A stretch of 64,000 bases of DNA from Lentzea waywayandensis (lineage in GTDB: Bacteria; Actinomycetota; Actinomycetes; Mycobacteriales; Pseudonocardiaceae). Positions 32,506 through 41,096 of this stretch are shown here, piece after piece (within the stretch, counting starts at the first letter, position 1; each line of letters opens with the position of its first letter). A model generated the notes under the pieces. The model saw nothing but the letters and a program-made list of their open reading frames with translations, searched no databases and was not told where the DNA came from. Made by a program: the position numbers and the translations under genes. The stretch is taken from NCBI RefSeq assembly GCF_900115955.1, contig NZ_FOYL01000014.1:124001-188000 (forward strand), read 5' to 3'.

Positions 32506-33378
32506 CTATTTGGACTCGATGCTGCCCTGATCGGTGGCCACGTCCTGCCAGTCGGTGGTGCCGAGCAGCTGACCGCGCAGGTAGGCCGTGGTGAGCTGCT
32601 GCACGGCCGCGACCCGTTCGGGGCTCTCGTCCGTGGTCTCGGCGACGTCGTACCCGGAGACGCCGCCGAACCCGTGCTCCGCGCCGAACAACGTGAGCAG
32701 GTCCTTCGGGCCGGGCGCGAGGTGGAACGGGTCGGCGTGCCAGTCCGGGCCCATCGTGGTCAGGTGCTCGGAGGCGTCCGCGTCACCGGCGACCACGAGC
32801 GCGGGCGTGGTCATCTCGCTGAAGTCCGCGTCCTGCATGAAGGAGTAGTGCTCCTTCACCACGTCGGTGACCGCGTCGCCGCGGCCGGTCGAACCGAGCA
32901 GCACGCCCGCCTTGACGCGGTCGTCCTTCAGACTCACGCCCTCGGTCCTCATGCCCAGCAGCAGGCTCGCGGTGTGGCCTCCCATCGAGTGGCCGACGAC
33001 GGCGATCTTGGTGCGGTCCCAGCGGTTCTGCAGTTGCGGCACGGCCTTCTCGATCTCGTCGAGCCGGTCGATGACGTGCGACATGTCCTCCGCGCGTGAA
33101 CGCCAGAACATGGGCGCGCCGGGCGTGGTGTCGGGCAGGTTCAGGGACCTGCTGCTCAGGTGCGTGGGCTGCAGGACGACGAAGCCCTGCTCGGCCCAGT
33201 GGTTCGCCAGCGGCGCGTAGCCGTTCAGCGAGGACAGGTGGTTCGAGTAGCCCTGCCCGTGCGACAGCAGCAGGATCGGCAGGCCGACGCCCTCGGTGGG
33301 CGCGGACACCTTCAGCTGCAGGTCAACGGGCCTGCCGGGGATGTCGAGAACGACAGGGCTCACCGTGAAGACGGTCAT
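32506..33378 (-). CDS. Alpha/beta hydrolase (dienelactone hydrolase/chlorophyllase-like)
   Basis: A 290-residue cytoplasmic hydrolase. The nucleophile is the serine of VVGHSMGGHTA, the acid is likely in LVVAGDADASE, and the histidine in GAEHGFGG. The oxyanion region is LLLSHGQGYSNHLSSLN. ATG at 33376-33378 follows GAAGGGA. It is divergent to a TetR gene that probably represses it. The substrate is unknown. Confidence 0.85.
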   Translation of the reverse strand: MTVFTVSPVVLDIPGRPVDLQLKVSAPTEGVGLPILLLSHGQGYSNHLSSLNGYAPLANHWAEQGFVVLQPTHLSSRSLNLPDTTPGAPMFWRSRAEDMSHVIDRLDEIEKAVPQLQNRWDRTKIAVVGHSMGGHTASLLLGMRTEGVSLKDDRVKAGVLLGSTGRGDAVTDVVKEHYSFMQDADFSEMTTPALVVAGDADASEHLTTMGPDWHADPFHLAPGPKDLLTLFGAEHGFGGVSGYDVAETTDESPERVAAVQQLTTAYLRGQLLGTTDWQDVATDQGSIESK

Positions 33379-33417
33379 GGGGTTCCCTTCGAGTACAGTC
33401 CACTCAAGCGGAGCGAC

Positions 33418-33446
33418 GTTCCGGAACGATACGGAGCACTGTTCCG
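33418..33446. promoter_or_regulatory. Candidate TetR operator
   Basis: GTTCCGGAAC is a perfect palindrome at 33418-33427, and a further GTTCCG at 33441-33446 forms CGGAAC-N13-GTTCCG with it. The pair lies in the spacer between the divergent hydrolase and tetR genes. Confidence 0.45.
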
Positions 33447-33486
33447 CTTTGTCAACCGTGCGAGTTCGAGTCCGGGAGGGCGCGCC

Positions 33487-34050
33487 GTGCCACCACGCAA
33501 GCGGGCCGACGCCGTGCGCAACGAGCAGACGCTGCTCACGGCGGCGGCCGAGGTGTTCGTCAGGTCCGGCGTCGACGCGCCGATCCGCGAGATCGCGGCC
33601 GAGGCCGGCGTCGGCATGGGCACGATCTACCGCCACTTCCCCACCCGCGCGGACCTCGTCGTGGCCGTCTACCGGCACCAGGTCGAGGCGTGCGCGGAAG
33701 CGGGACCCACCCTTCTGTCCACTTCGGACTCCGCCTTCGCGGCTCTGCGGGCGTGGATCGACCTGTTCGTGGACTTCCTGGTGACCAAGCACGGACTCGC
33801 GAACGCGTTGCAGTCGGACAGCAGCGGGTTCGAGTCGCTGCACGCGTACTTCCTGGACCGGCTCGGACCGGTGTGCGAGTCGTTGCTCTCGGCGGCGGCC
33901 GAGGCAGGCGAGATCCGGGACGACGTGCGGCCGTTCGAGCTGATGCGCGGCATCGGCAACCTGTGCATCGGGCGGGACGACGACCCGCGCTACGACCCGC
34001 GGCGGTTGATCTCGTTGCTGCTGAACGGGCTGACGGTCAGAAGATCTTGA
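33487..34050 (+). CDS. TetR-family transcriptional regulator
   Basis: A 187-residue repressor. The N-terminal HTH is LLTAAAEVFVRSGVDAPIREIAAEAGVGMGTIYRHFPTRADLV, with a mostly helical ligand domain after it (SBP56/TetR_C-like). GTG at 33487 follows GGGAGG and gives PPRKRADAVRNEQ, a usual start. Likely regulates the divergent hydrolase and itself. Overlaps the next gene, on the opposite strand, by 14 bases. Confidence 0.9.
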   Translation: MPPRKRADAVRNEQTLLTAAAEVFVRSGVDAPIREIAAEAGVGMGTIYRHFPTRADLVVAVYRHQVEACAEAGPTLLSTSDSAFAALRAWIDLFVDFLVTKHGLANALQSDSSGFESLHAYFLDRLGPVCESLLSAAAEAGEIRDDVRPFELMRGIGNLCIGRDDDPRYDPRRLISLLLNGLTVRRS

Positions 34051-34267
34051 CGATGCGGTCGATGCCGTCCTCGTCGCGCACCACGAGCTCCCTGCCTTCG
34101 CGCATCTGCGCCTCCAGGAACTCGTAGAGCTGCACGGCGCGGTTGACGATGTCGACCTTCTTCATGCCGGTGCGCGCCTGAAGCTTGCCCAGCGCGGCGA
34201 CCGAGTCCGCGATCAACGCGACGTTGACGCGCTCGACGACGGCCGGCTTGCCCTGCTCGGTTCCCAT
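34037..34267 (-). CDS. Ribbon-helix-helix-like small protein
   Basis: A 76-residue protein with RVNVALIADSVAALGKLQARTGMKKVDIVNRAVQLYEFLEAQ, a beta strand plus two helices typical of Arc/CopG-type folds found in many actinomycetes. ATG at 34265-34267 chosen by family; another ATG six codons upstream is possible. No partner toxin gene is adjacent. Probably DNA-binding; role unknown. Confidence 0.65.
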   Translation of the reverse strand: MGTEQGKPAVVERVNVALIADSVAALGKLQARTGMKKVDIVNRAVQLYEFLEAQMREGRELVVRDEDGIDRIVKIF

Positions 34268-34512
34268 GCACCCATGGTCGCACATGTCCGGCAGCTTTTT
34301 GACACAGAAAATGTGGCGAATCGGTTGCGGAACCCTGGCAGGGCGGCGCTATGCTGACGGCGGACCGTAACGCCACGCGCTTCCCAGTGGTCTAGGGGGA
34401 CGACCACCAGGGTCGCGTGACGAGGTGTTCGTGGCGAACGCCGACACGGTCCCCCGGACGCCGCGCTCAAATCGGGCGCAACGGTTGGTGCCGGGTTGCA
34501 AGGAGAACACTT

Positions 34513-34836
34513 GTGAACACAGGTGTTGTGACTCCGGACCTGGGCGAGCCGGAGCCGAACGACGAGCCTGGCGACACGGCACAGCTGCGCATCGAGTTCG
34601 ACGACAAAGCCGTGGACGTGAGAGGACCGTCGGGCCGGTTGCACGAGCTGACCGACTCGATGTCGCTGACCGTCGCCACCATCGGTGGCACGGCCGGGCC
34701 GACGCTGGCGTTGGGAGCACTTCCCGACGGAACGCCCGCGTGGGCGACAGGGGCCGTGGTCGGCGCGCAGCTGGTGTTCCTGGCGTACGTGGTCACGACG
34801 ATCTTCGTGCGCCGGCGGCGGACCCGGTCCGCCTGA
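34513..34836 (+). CDS. Small membrane protein, 107 residues
   Basis: No family recognised. The N-terminal 65 residues are acidic and soluble; the last 45 contain a moderately hydrophobic part and a clear membrane helix (ATGAVVGAQLVFLAYVVTTIFV) followed by a basic tail RRRRTRSA that marks the cytoplasmic end. GTG at 34513 is preceded by AAGGAG. Ends just before a bidirectional terminator. Confidence 0.65.
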   Translation: MNTGVVTPDLGEPEPNDEPGDTAQLRIEFDDKAVDVRGPSGRLHELTDSMSLTVATIGGTAGPTLALGALPDGTPAWATGAVVGAQLVFLAYVVTTIFVRRRRTRSA

Positions 34837-34843
34837 CGACGAT

Positions 34844-34871
34844 GAGGGGCACTCCGCGCGGAGTGCCCCTC
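34844..34871. terminator. Bidirectional intrinsic terminator
   Basis: GAGGGGCACTCCGC followed at once by GCGGAGTGCCCCTC is a perfect 28-base palindrome between the convergent genes ending at 34836 and 34885. Confidence 0.85.
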
Positions 34872-34884
34872 AAGGCGTCTAACG

Positions 34885-36951
34885 CTAGTTCAGCGCCACC
34901 TTCAACAGCTTGGTGGAGCTGTTGCCCGCCGTGGAGTCCTTGTCCCCGTTGGACGTCGTGACCCACAGCGACCCGTCCGGCGCGGGCTCCGGGGTGCGGA
35001 GCCGGCCGTAGGTGCCCTGGAAGTGCGACGTCGTGGTGCCGACCGACGAACCGCTGATCTGCATGCGGTACAGGCGTTCGCCGCGCAACGCCGCCAGGAA
35101 CAGCACGTCGTTCACGATCGCGAGGCCCGAGGGCGAGGCCGAGCCGACCGAGAAGGTCTTCTTCGGTGCCACGTAACCGCCGCAGGAGCCCGACGTTCCC
35201 TCACAGGACGGCCAGCCGTAGTTGCCGCCCTTCTGGAGCAGGTTGACCTCGTCCATGTTCGAGTTGCCGAGCTCCGCCTGCCACATGCGGCCCTGCGAGT
35301 CCGTGGCGAGGCCCTGGACGTTGCGGTGGCCGTAGGTCCAGACGTAGCGGGCGTTGCCGCCCTCGCTGAAGAACGGGTTGTCCGACGGCGCGGAGCCGTC
35401 CGGGTTCAGGCGCAGCACCTTGCCACCCAGGTTCTGCTTGTTCTGGGCGTTCGCGCCGTTCTGGCCGTCGCCGGTGCCCGCGTAGAGCTTCCCGTCGGCG
35501 CCGAAGCGCAGGCGGCCGCCGTTGTGGAACTTGTTGCGCGGGATGCCGGTCAGCAACGTCGTCCAGCCCGTCAGGGCGTTGCCCTCGATCTTCGCGCGCA
35601 CGATCCGGTTGTCGCCGGAAGCCGTGTGGTAGACGTAGATCAGGCCGTCCGAGGCGAACGTCGGGGACAGCTCGATGCCGAGCAGGCCGCCCTCGCCGTT
35701 GGTGCCGGAGACGCCGGGAACCTTGCCCAGCGTGGTCTTCTGACCGGAAGGCGTGATGCGCACGATGTCCTGCGCGTCGCGGCGCGAGTAGACGCCGTCG
35801 CCGTTGGGCAGGAACGCGAGGCCCCACGGCACGTCGTTGTCGGTCGCGATCTGCGTGACGGCGCCGACCTGGTCACCGCCGGACTTGGTGCGCGCGGTCA
35901 GTTCGTTCGACGCGGGCGAGGCGTTGCCGACGGCGTCGAAGGCCTTGACGGTGAACCTGTAGTCGGTGCTCGCCTTGAGGCCGCCGATCGTGGCCGACGT
36001 CGAGGTCGAGTCACCGATCTTCGCGCCCGCGCTGTAGACCTCGTAGCGCGTCACGCCGATGTTGTCGGTCGACGCGTCCCACGCCAGTGACACCGAGTTC
36101 GCGGTCTGTGCCGGGGAACGCAGGTTCTTCGGCGCGGTCGGCGGGATCGGGTCGTCCTGGGCGGGCGGGGTCTTGAACTCCGCCGTGTTGGAGGCCTGCG
36201 AGATGTTGCCGGCCGCGTCCTTCGCGTTGACGTAGAAGCCGTACGTGGTGTTCGGCTTCAGGTCCGTCATCGTGGTGGACGTGCCGGGCACGGACTTCAC
36301 GAACTGGCCCAGGTTGTAGATCTCGTACGACGTCACCGCGACGTTGTCCGTCGACGGCTCCCACGTCAGCTTCGCCGAGTCCGGCTTGACGTCCGAGGCG
36401 ACGAGGTTCGCGGGCGCGGACGGCGGTTCACCGTCGACCGGGCCGGTGTTGCCGAAGACCTGGAACTCCTGCAGGGAGTAGCCGTACGACGTGCCGGTGC
36501 GGCAGCGCGTGGTGCCGTACACGCGGACGTAGCGGCCGCGGCCGGCGACCGTCAGGTCCTCGACGCCGCCCTTGCCGTCGGCGGTGGTGTGGATCGGCGT
36601 CCACGTGGAGTCGTTGTCCGAGGTCTCGACCCGGTACGCCTTGGCGCACGAGAGGTCCCACTGGAGCCGGACCCTGCTGATGGTCGCGGACGCGCCGAGG
36701 TCGACGCGGATCCAGGCCGGGTCGGTGTTCGACTTGCTGGCCCAGCGCGTCGCCGAGTTGCCGTCGACGGCGTTGCGAGGCGCGTAGTTCGCGCCACCGG
36801 ATGCCGACTCGGTCGCCGGTTTTCCTTGGGACAGCAGGACATCCGCGGCGGCGGCTGGGGGCGCGGCGGAAACGAGCGAACTCACCGCCACTGTGAGCGC
36901 GGTGGCCAGGATGCCGGTTCTCGCCGGCAACCGCCGTGAACGGGGTGCCAC
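34885..36951 (-). CDS. Secreted multidomain sugar dehydrogenase (discoidin-FN3-FN3-GSDH)
   Basis: A 688-residue exported protein. A signal peptide covers residues 1-36 (cleavage after PPAAAA). It is followed by an F5/8 type C (discoidin) carbohydrate-binding domain (37-168; NAVDGNSATRWAS), two fibronectin type III domains (178-262 and 272-357), and a glucose/sorbosone dehydrogenase propeller (365-688) with DNDVPWGLAFLPNGDGVYSRRD, GTGDGQNGANAQNKQNLGGKVLR and YGHRNVQGLA. The family is PQQ-dependent and oxidises sugars outside the cell. No PQQ synthesis genes are seen here. Confidence 0.9.
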   Translation of the reverse strand: MAPRSRRLPARTGILATALTVAVSSLVSAAPPAAAADVLLSQGKPATESASGGANYAPRNAVDGNSATRWASKSNTDPAWIRVDLGASATISRVRLQWDLSCAKAYRVETSDNDSTWTPIHTTADGKGGVEDLTVAGRGRYVRVYGTTRCRTGTSYGYSLQEFQVFGNTGPVDGEPPSAPANLVASDVKPDSAKLTWEPSTDNVAVTSYEIYNLGQFVKSVPGTSTTMTDLKPNTTYGFYVNAKDAAGNISQASNTAEFKTPPAQDDPIPPTAPKNLRSPAQTANSVSLAWDASTDNIGVTRYEVYSAGAKIGDSTSTSATIGGLKASTDYRFTVKAFDAVGNASPASNELTARTKSGGDQVGAVTQIATDNDVPWGLAFLPNGDGVYSRRDAQDIVRITPSGQKTTLGKVPGVSGTNGEGGLLGIELSPTFASDGLIYVYHTASGDNRIVRAKIEGNALTGWTTLLTGIPRNKFHNGGRLRFGADGKLYAGTGDGQNGANAQNKQNLGGKVLRLNPDGSAPSDNPFFSEGGNARYVWTYGHRNVQGLATDSQGRMWQAELGNSNMDEVNLLQKGGNYGWPSCEGTSGSCGGYVAPKKTFSVGSASPSGLAIVNDVLFLAALRGERLYRMQISGSSVGTTTSHFQGTYGRLRTPEPAPDGSLWVTTSNGDKDSTAGNSSTKLLKVALN

Positions 36952-37040
36952 AGGAGCCTCCCACTTTCGTTGGGAACGGGTTGTGCGGCGGCGGCATTGC
37001 GTTCGACCCGGCGGCGGGTGTACGAGTGTTACAGAAAAAC

Positions 37041-37054
37041 CGTAAACGTTTTCG
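37041..37054. promoter_or_regulatory. Candidate LacI-family operator
   Basis: CGTAAACGTTTTCG has the CG-centred palindrome AAACGTTT that is typical of LacI/GalR operators. It lies 36 bases before the binding-protein start and is probably the target of the LacI protein encoded at the end of the same gene run. Confidence 0.6.
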
Positions 37055-37089
37055 CGCGCCAGGTCCAGAGTCAGTTAGGGAGCCACGAG

Positions 37090-38283
37090 ATGCGCTGGAC
37101 AATGAAGTTACGGCTCGTCATCCCCGCCCTCTTGCTCGTCACGGCGTGTGGTGCGCCGGAGGCCCCACAGGCGCAGGACGCGCCCTCGTCCGTCCCCGAC
37201 AAGCCGTCGAAGCCGGTCGAGCTGAACGTGCTCGACGTGGCCGGCAACCTGCAGCTCACGCAGGGCATGATCGACGAGTTCGTGAAGACACACCCCGATT
37301 TCGTGTCGAAGGTGAACGCCACCAAGGCGACGGCGCCGGACATGCCGGGCAAGCTGAAGGCCGAGCAGAACTCGGGCACCTCGCAGACCCATCTGGTGCT
37401 TACCGGAACGGACGGCCTGGCGAGCGTCATCGAGCAGAAACTCGTGCACACCCTGCTCCCCGAATATTCGGCGAAGCTGCCGAAGCTCGAGGACGTGTAC
37501 CTTCCGGCCGCCAACGAGATGCAGAAACTGGCGCAGAACCAGGGCGTCGCGATCACCTACTACCCGGCGGGGCCACTGCTCGAGTACGACCCCGCGAAGG
37601 TGCCCGCCGCACCGTCGTCTCCCGCCGAACTGCTGGAGTGGGCGAAGGCGCACCCCGGCAAGTTCCAGTACGCGCGGCCCGCGAACTCGGGCCCCGGCAG
37701 GACGTTCCTCATGGGACTGCCGTACCTGCTGGGAGACAAGGACCCCAAGGACCCGGAGAACGGCTGGGACAAGACCTGGGCGTACCTGAAGGAACTCGGC
37801 CAGTACGTCGACAACTACCCCGGCGGCACGACCGACGTGATGAAGAACCTGGCGAACGGCACGTCGTGGATGGTCGCCTCGACGACCGGCTGGGACATCA
37901 ACCCTCGCGTGCTCGGTTCGGTGCCGGAGGGCATGAAGATCGCGACGTTCAAGGGCTTCCACTGGGTCACCGACGCGCACTACGCCGTGGTGCCCAAGGG
38001 CGTCTCGGCGGACGTGCTGTCGGCGAACCTGGCGCTGATCAAGTTCATGCTGGAGCCTCAGCAGCAGGCCAAGGCCTACGACAAGGGCTACTTCTACCCC
38101 GGCCCGGCGGTCAAGGGCGTCACGCTGGACATGGCGCCGAAGGAGTCGCAGGAGGCCATCGCGAAGTTCGGCCGCGCCGAGTACGACAAGCTGATCGAGG
38201 AGAACCCGAAGGAGCAGTCGCTGCCGGCCACCCAGCAGGTGAAGGCGTTCCAGCGGTGGGACCGAGAGATCGGCAAGAAGTGA
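37090..38283 (+). CDS. ABC importer substrate-binding lipoprotein
   Basis: A 397-residue lipoprotein with lipobox LVTAC (Cys20) after a short signal peptide. It belongs to the type 2 periplasmic-binding fold (NVLDVAGNLQLTQGMIDEFVKTHPDFV; later PANSGPGRTFLMGLPYLLG and FKGFHWVTDAHYAVVPKG), similar to polyamine, iron or aminoethylphosphonate-type binding proteins as well as some sugar ones. ATG at 37090 follows AGGGAG. The GTGA overlap with the ATPase makes it the first gene of the importer operon. Ligand unknown. Confidence 0.85.
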   Translation: MRWTMKLRLVIPALLLVTACGAPEAPQAQDAPSSVPDKPSKPVELNVLDVAGNLQLTQGMIDEFVKTHPDFVSKVNATKATAPDMPGKLKAEQNSGTSQTHLVLTGTDGLASVIEQKLVHTLLPEYSAKLPKLEDVYLPAANEMQKLAQNQGVAITYYPAGPLLEYDPAKVPAAPSSPAELLEWAKAHPGKFQYARPANSGPGRTFLMGLPYLLGDKDPKDPENGWDKTWAYLKELGQYVDNYPGGTTDVMKNLANGTSWMVASTTGWDINPRVLGSVPEGMKIATFKGFHWVTDAHYAVVPKGVSADVLSANLALIKFMLEPQQQAKAYDKGYFYPGPAVKGVTLDMAPKESQEAIAKFGRAEYDKLIEENPKEQSLPATQQVKAFQRWDREIGKK

Positions 38284-39338
38284 CCGGCCACCGCTTCGCG
38301 GAGCTGCACCTGGACCACGTGCGGCGGGCGTTCGGTGACACCGTTGCCCTGCAAGGCATGGATCTGACGATCAAGGGCGGCGAGTTCGTCGCCCTGCTCG
38401 GCCCGTCCGGGTGCGGGAAGTCGACGGCGCTGAACTGCCTGGCTGGCCTGCTGCCGCTCACCGGCGGGCGGATCACGCTGGACGGCAAGCGGATCGACGA
38501 CCTGCCGCCGGAGAAACGCGGGTTCGGGATGGTGTTCCAGAACTACGCGCTGTTCCCGCACATGTCGGTGCGGCGCAACATCGCGTTCGGGCTGTCCATG
38601 CGCAGGACGCCCAAGGCCGAACTGCACCGGCGTGTGGACGAGGCCGTGCGACTCGTGCAGCTGGAGGAGCACCAGCACAAGTTCCCGGCCCAGCTCAGCG
38701 GCGGGCAGCAGCAACGGGTGGCGATCGCCCGCGCGATCGTGCTGGAGCCGCCGCTGGTGCTGATGGACGAACCACTGTCCAATCTGGACGCGGCGCTGCG
38801 GCTGGAGATGCGCACGGAGATCCGGCGGCTGCACCAGTCACTCGGGCTCACCACCGTCTACGTCACGCACGACCAGGAGGAGGCGCTGGCCCTCGCCGAC
38901 CGTCTCGTGGTCCTTCGGCTGGGCGAGGTGCAGCAGGTCGGGTCGCCGGAGGAGGTCTACGCGCACCCGGTGAACCGGTACGTGGCCGGGTTCATGGGCT
39001 ACCGCAACATGATCCCGGTGACCGTCACCTCCCAGGACGGCGAACGCACGACCGTCCACACTGGAGACGACGTGAAGCTCGTCGGGATCAAACGGGAAGA
39101 GCTCGGGCCGGAGGCCGTGGCGGCGGTGCGGCCCGAGGACTTCGCGGTGGTCGGTGAATCCGGCGAGAACACGCTCGAAGCGGTGGTCGAGATCGTCGAG
39201 TACCACGGGCGTGAGCAGGCGGTGGAGGCGCGGCTGCGCGACGGTTCGCCGTTGCACGTCCGCACCAACTCCCGGCTGGCGCCCGGCGACACGATCATGC
39301 TGAAGGTGCCGGTCGAACGCGTGCTGGTGTTCTCATGA
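38280..39338 (+). CDS. ABC importer ATPase (PotA/MalK group)
   Basis: A 352-residue ATPase. Walker A is GPSGCGKST, Q-loop VFQNYALFPHM, signature LSGGQQQR, Walker B LVLMDEP, and the H-loop THDQEEA. The C-terminal 100 residues are a TOBE domain (AAVRPEDFAVVGE). GTG at 38280 overlaps the binding protein's stop. The PotA-like TOBE arrangement fits small cation or phosphonate import. Confidence 0.93.
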   Translation: MTGHRFAELHLDHVRRAFGDTVALQGMDLTIKGGEFVALLGPSGCGKSTALNCLAGLLPLTGGRITLDGKRIDDLPPEKRGFGMVFQNYALFPHMSVRRNIAFGLSMRRTPKAELHRRVDEAVRLVQLEEHQHKFPAQLSGGQQQRVAIARAIVLEPPLVLMDEPLSNLDAALRLEMRTEIRRLHQSLGLTTVYVTHDQEEALALADRLVVLRLGEVQQVGSPEEVYAHPVNRYVAGFMGYRNMIPVTVTSQDGERTTVHTGDDVKLVGIKREELGPEAVAAVRPEDFAVVGESGENTLEAVVEIVEYHGREQAVEARLRDGSPLHVRTNSRLAPGDTIMLKVPVERVLVFS

Positions 39339-40225
39339 CGGCGGTGCTCGAGCGGGCGTCGCTGCGGCACCGGCTCGCCGAGAAGGGCGTCGACCGCGTG
39401 CTGTGGCTGCTGGTGCCGGGCGCGGTCTTCGTGGTGCTGCTGTTCGTCTACCCGTTCCTGTACGGGTTGCAGCTGTCGTTCCAGCCCAAGGGCGGCGGCA
39501 GCCCGTTCCAGAACTACATCACCTTCTTCTCGGACCCCTACCTGGCGGAGACCGTCTGGATCACGCTGCGGCTCGGGCTGCCCGCAGCGTTGTTCAACGT
39601 GCTGGCGTCCATCCCGATCGCGTTCCGGATGCGCGGGCGGTTCCGGGGCAAGCGGGCGCTCACGACGGTGCTGGTCGTCCCGATCACCCTCGGCACCGTG
39701 CTGACGGCGGAGGGGCTGCTCGCGTTCTTCGGGCCGGCCGGGTGGTTCAACCGCATCTGGATGGCGTTGGGAGCGGACGAACCGGCGAAGCTCACCCACA
39801 ACTACTGGGGCGTGCTGTTCAGCCTGATCATCACCGGGTTCCCGTTCGCGTTCCTGCTGACGCTGTCGTACCTGTCCGGCATCGACCCGACGCTGGAACA
39901 GGCCGCGGCGACGCTGGGGGCCTCGCGCAGGCAGCGGTTCCGCACGATCACCATGCCGCTGCTGGCACCAGGGCTCGCCGTCACGTTCTGCCTGTCGTTC
40001 GTGCTGGCGTTCAGCGTGTTCCCGAGTGCGGTCATGGTCGGCGACCCGGTCGGCGAGACGCACGTGATGTCGATCGCCGCGTACGAGACGGCGTTGCGGG
40101 ACAACGACTTCGCGCTGGGATCGGCGATCGCGATGCTGATGGCGCTGGTGATGCTGATCGTGATCGGCGTGGTGCTGATCTGGCGCACGACCCTGTACCG
40201 CGGCGCGACGGGAGGCAAGGGATGA
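39335..40225 (+). CDS. ABC importer permease
   Basis: A 296-residue membrane protein with six helices and the EAA loop EQAAATLGASRRQRFRTITMPLLAPGL. Resembles PotB-type permeases. ATGA overlaps on both sides place it between the ATPase and the second permease. Confidence 0.92.
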   Translation: MTAVLERASLRHRLAEKGVDRVLWLLVPGAVFVVLLFVYPFLYGLQLSFQPKGGGSPFQNYITFFSDPYLAETVWITLRLGLPAALFNVLASIPIAFRMRGRFRGKRALTTVLVVPITLGTVLTAEGLLAFFGPAGWFNRIWMALGADEPAKLTHNYWGVLFSLIITGFPFAFLLTLSYLSGIDPTLEQAAATLGASRRQRFRTITMPLLAPGLAVTFCLSFVLAFSVFPSAVMVGDPVGETHVMSIAAYETALRDNDFALGSAIAMLMALVMLIVIGVVLIWRTTLYRGATGGKG

Positions 40226-41046
40226 AGCTCACTGCTCGCCCTGTTGTATGGCTGACGTGGGGCGCTCTGGCGTTTTTCCTGCTCAACCTCGCGGGGATCG
40301 TCGGCGCGGTGGTCACGAACTCGTTCGCGGAGACGTGGTTCGGCACCTGGCTTCCCGACGGGTACACGGGAAAGTGGTACGGCGAGGCGTGGCGGGACTA
40401 CCGGCTGCTGGACGTGCTGGTCGTGACGTTCCAGGTCGCTCTAACGGTCGTGGCGATCTCCGTCCTCATCGGAGTTCCTACGGCCTACGCGCTGGCGCGA
40501 CGCAACTTCCCCGGCAAGAAGCTGCTCAACGTGCTGTTCCTGCTGCCGATCCTGATGCCGCCGATGACGTACGGCATCCCGCTCGCGACGGTGCTCTACA
40601 AGTTCCAGCTGGCGGGCAGCATGGCCGGGGTGATCGCGGCGAACCTCGTACCGGCCGTGCCGTTCGTCGTGCTGACGATGACGCCGTTCATCGAGCAGAT
40701 CGACACGAAGATCGAGTCGGCGGCGCGGATGTGCGGCGCCTCGACGTTCGCGATCTTCACCCGCGTGCTGGCGCCGTTGCTCGTGCCGGGCGTCCTCGCG
40801 GCGTCGATCCTGGTGCTGGTGAGGACGGTGGGCATGTTCGAGCTGACGTTCCTCACGGCGGGCCCGACCAGCCAGACCCTGGTCGTGTCGCTGTACGAGG
40901 CGATGTCGTCGGCGGGCATCCGGCCACAGCAGATGGTCGACTCGATGGCCGTGATCTACACGGGGTCGATGTTGGTGTTACTGGTGATCGCGCTTAGGTT
41001 TGTGAACCCGACCCAGCTCGTGACCAGACTCAAGGACCCTTCTTGA
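40222..41046 (+). CDS. ABC importer permease
   Basis: A 274-residue membrane protein of the PotC type with six helices and the EAA loop ESAARMCGASTFAIFTRVLAPLLVPGV. It forms the second half of the permease dimer. ATG at 40222 follows GGAGG and overlaps the previous stop. Confidence 0.92.
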   Translation: MKLTARPVVWLTWGALAFFLLNLAGIVGAVVTNSFAETWFGTWLPDGYTGKWYGEAWRDYRLLDVLVVTFQVALTVVAISVLIGVPTAYALARRNFPGKKLLNVLFLLPILMPPMTYGIPLATVLYKFQLAGSMAGVIAANLVPAVPFVVLTMTPFIEQIDTKIESAARMCGASTFAIFTRVLAPLLVPGVLAASILVLVRTVGMFELTFLTAGPTSQTLVVSLYEAMSSAGIRPQQMVDSMAVIYTGSMLVLLVIALRFVNPTQLVTRLKDPS

Positions 41047-41096
41047 TGCCTGACCCGTCATGATTGTTTCAACCGGCAGTTGAGGGTGAGGTATCT

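Noticed and set aside
34037-34267. Antitoxin of a toxin-antitoxin pair
   Set aside because: It has a ribbon-helix-helix look, but no toxin-like gene adjoins it.
37108-37980. A 290-codon minus-strand frame opposite the binding protein
   Set aside because: Antisense shadow of a lipoprotein gene with a clear lipobox and Shine-Dalgarno.
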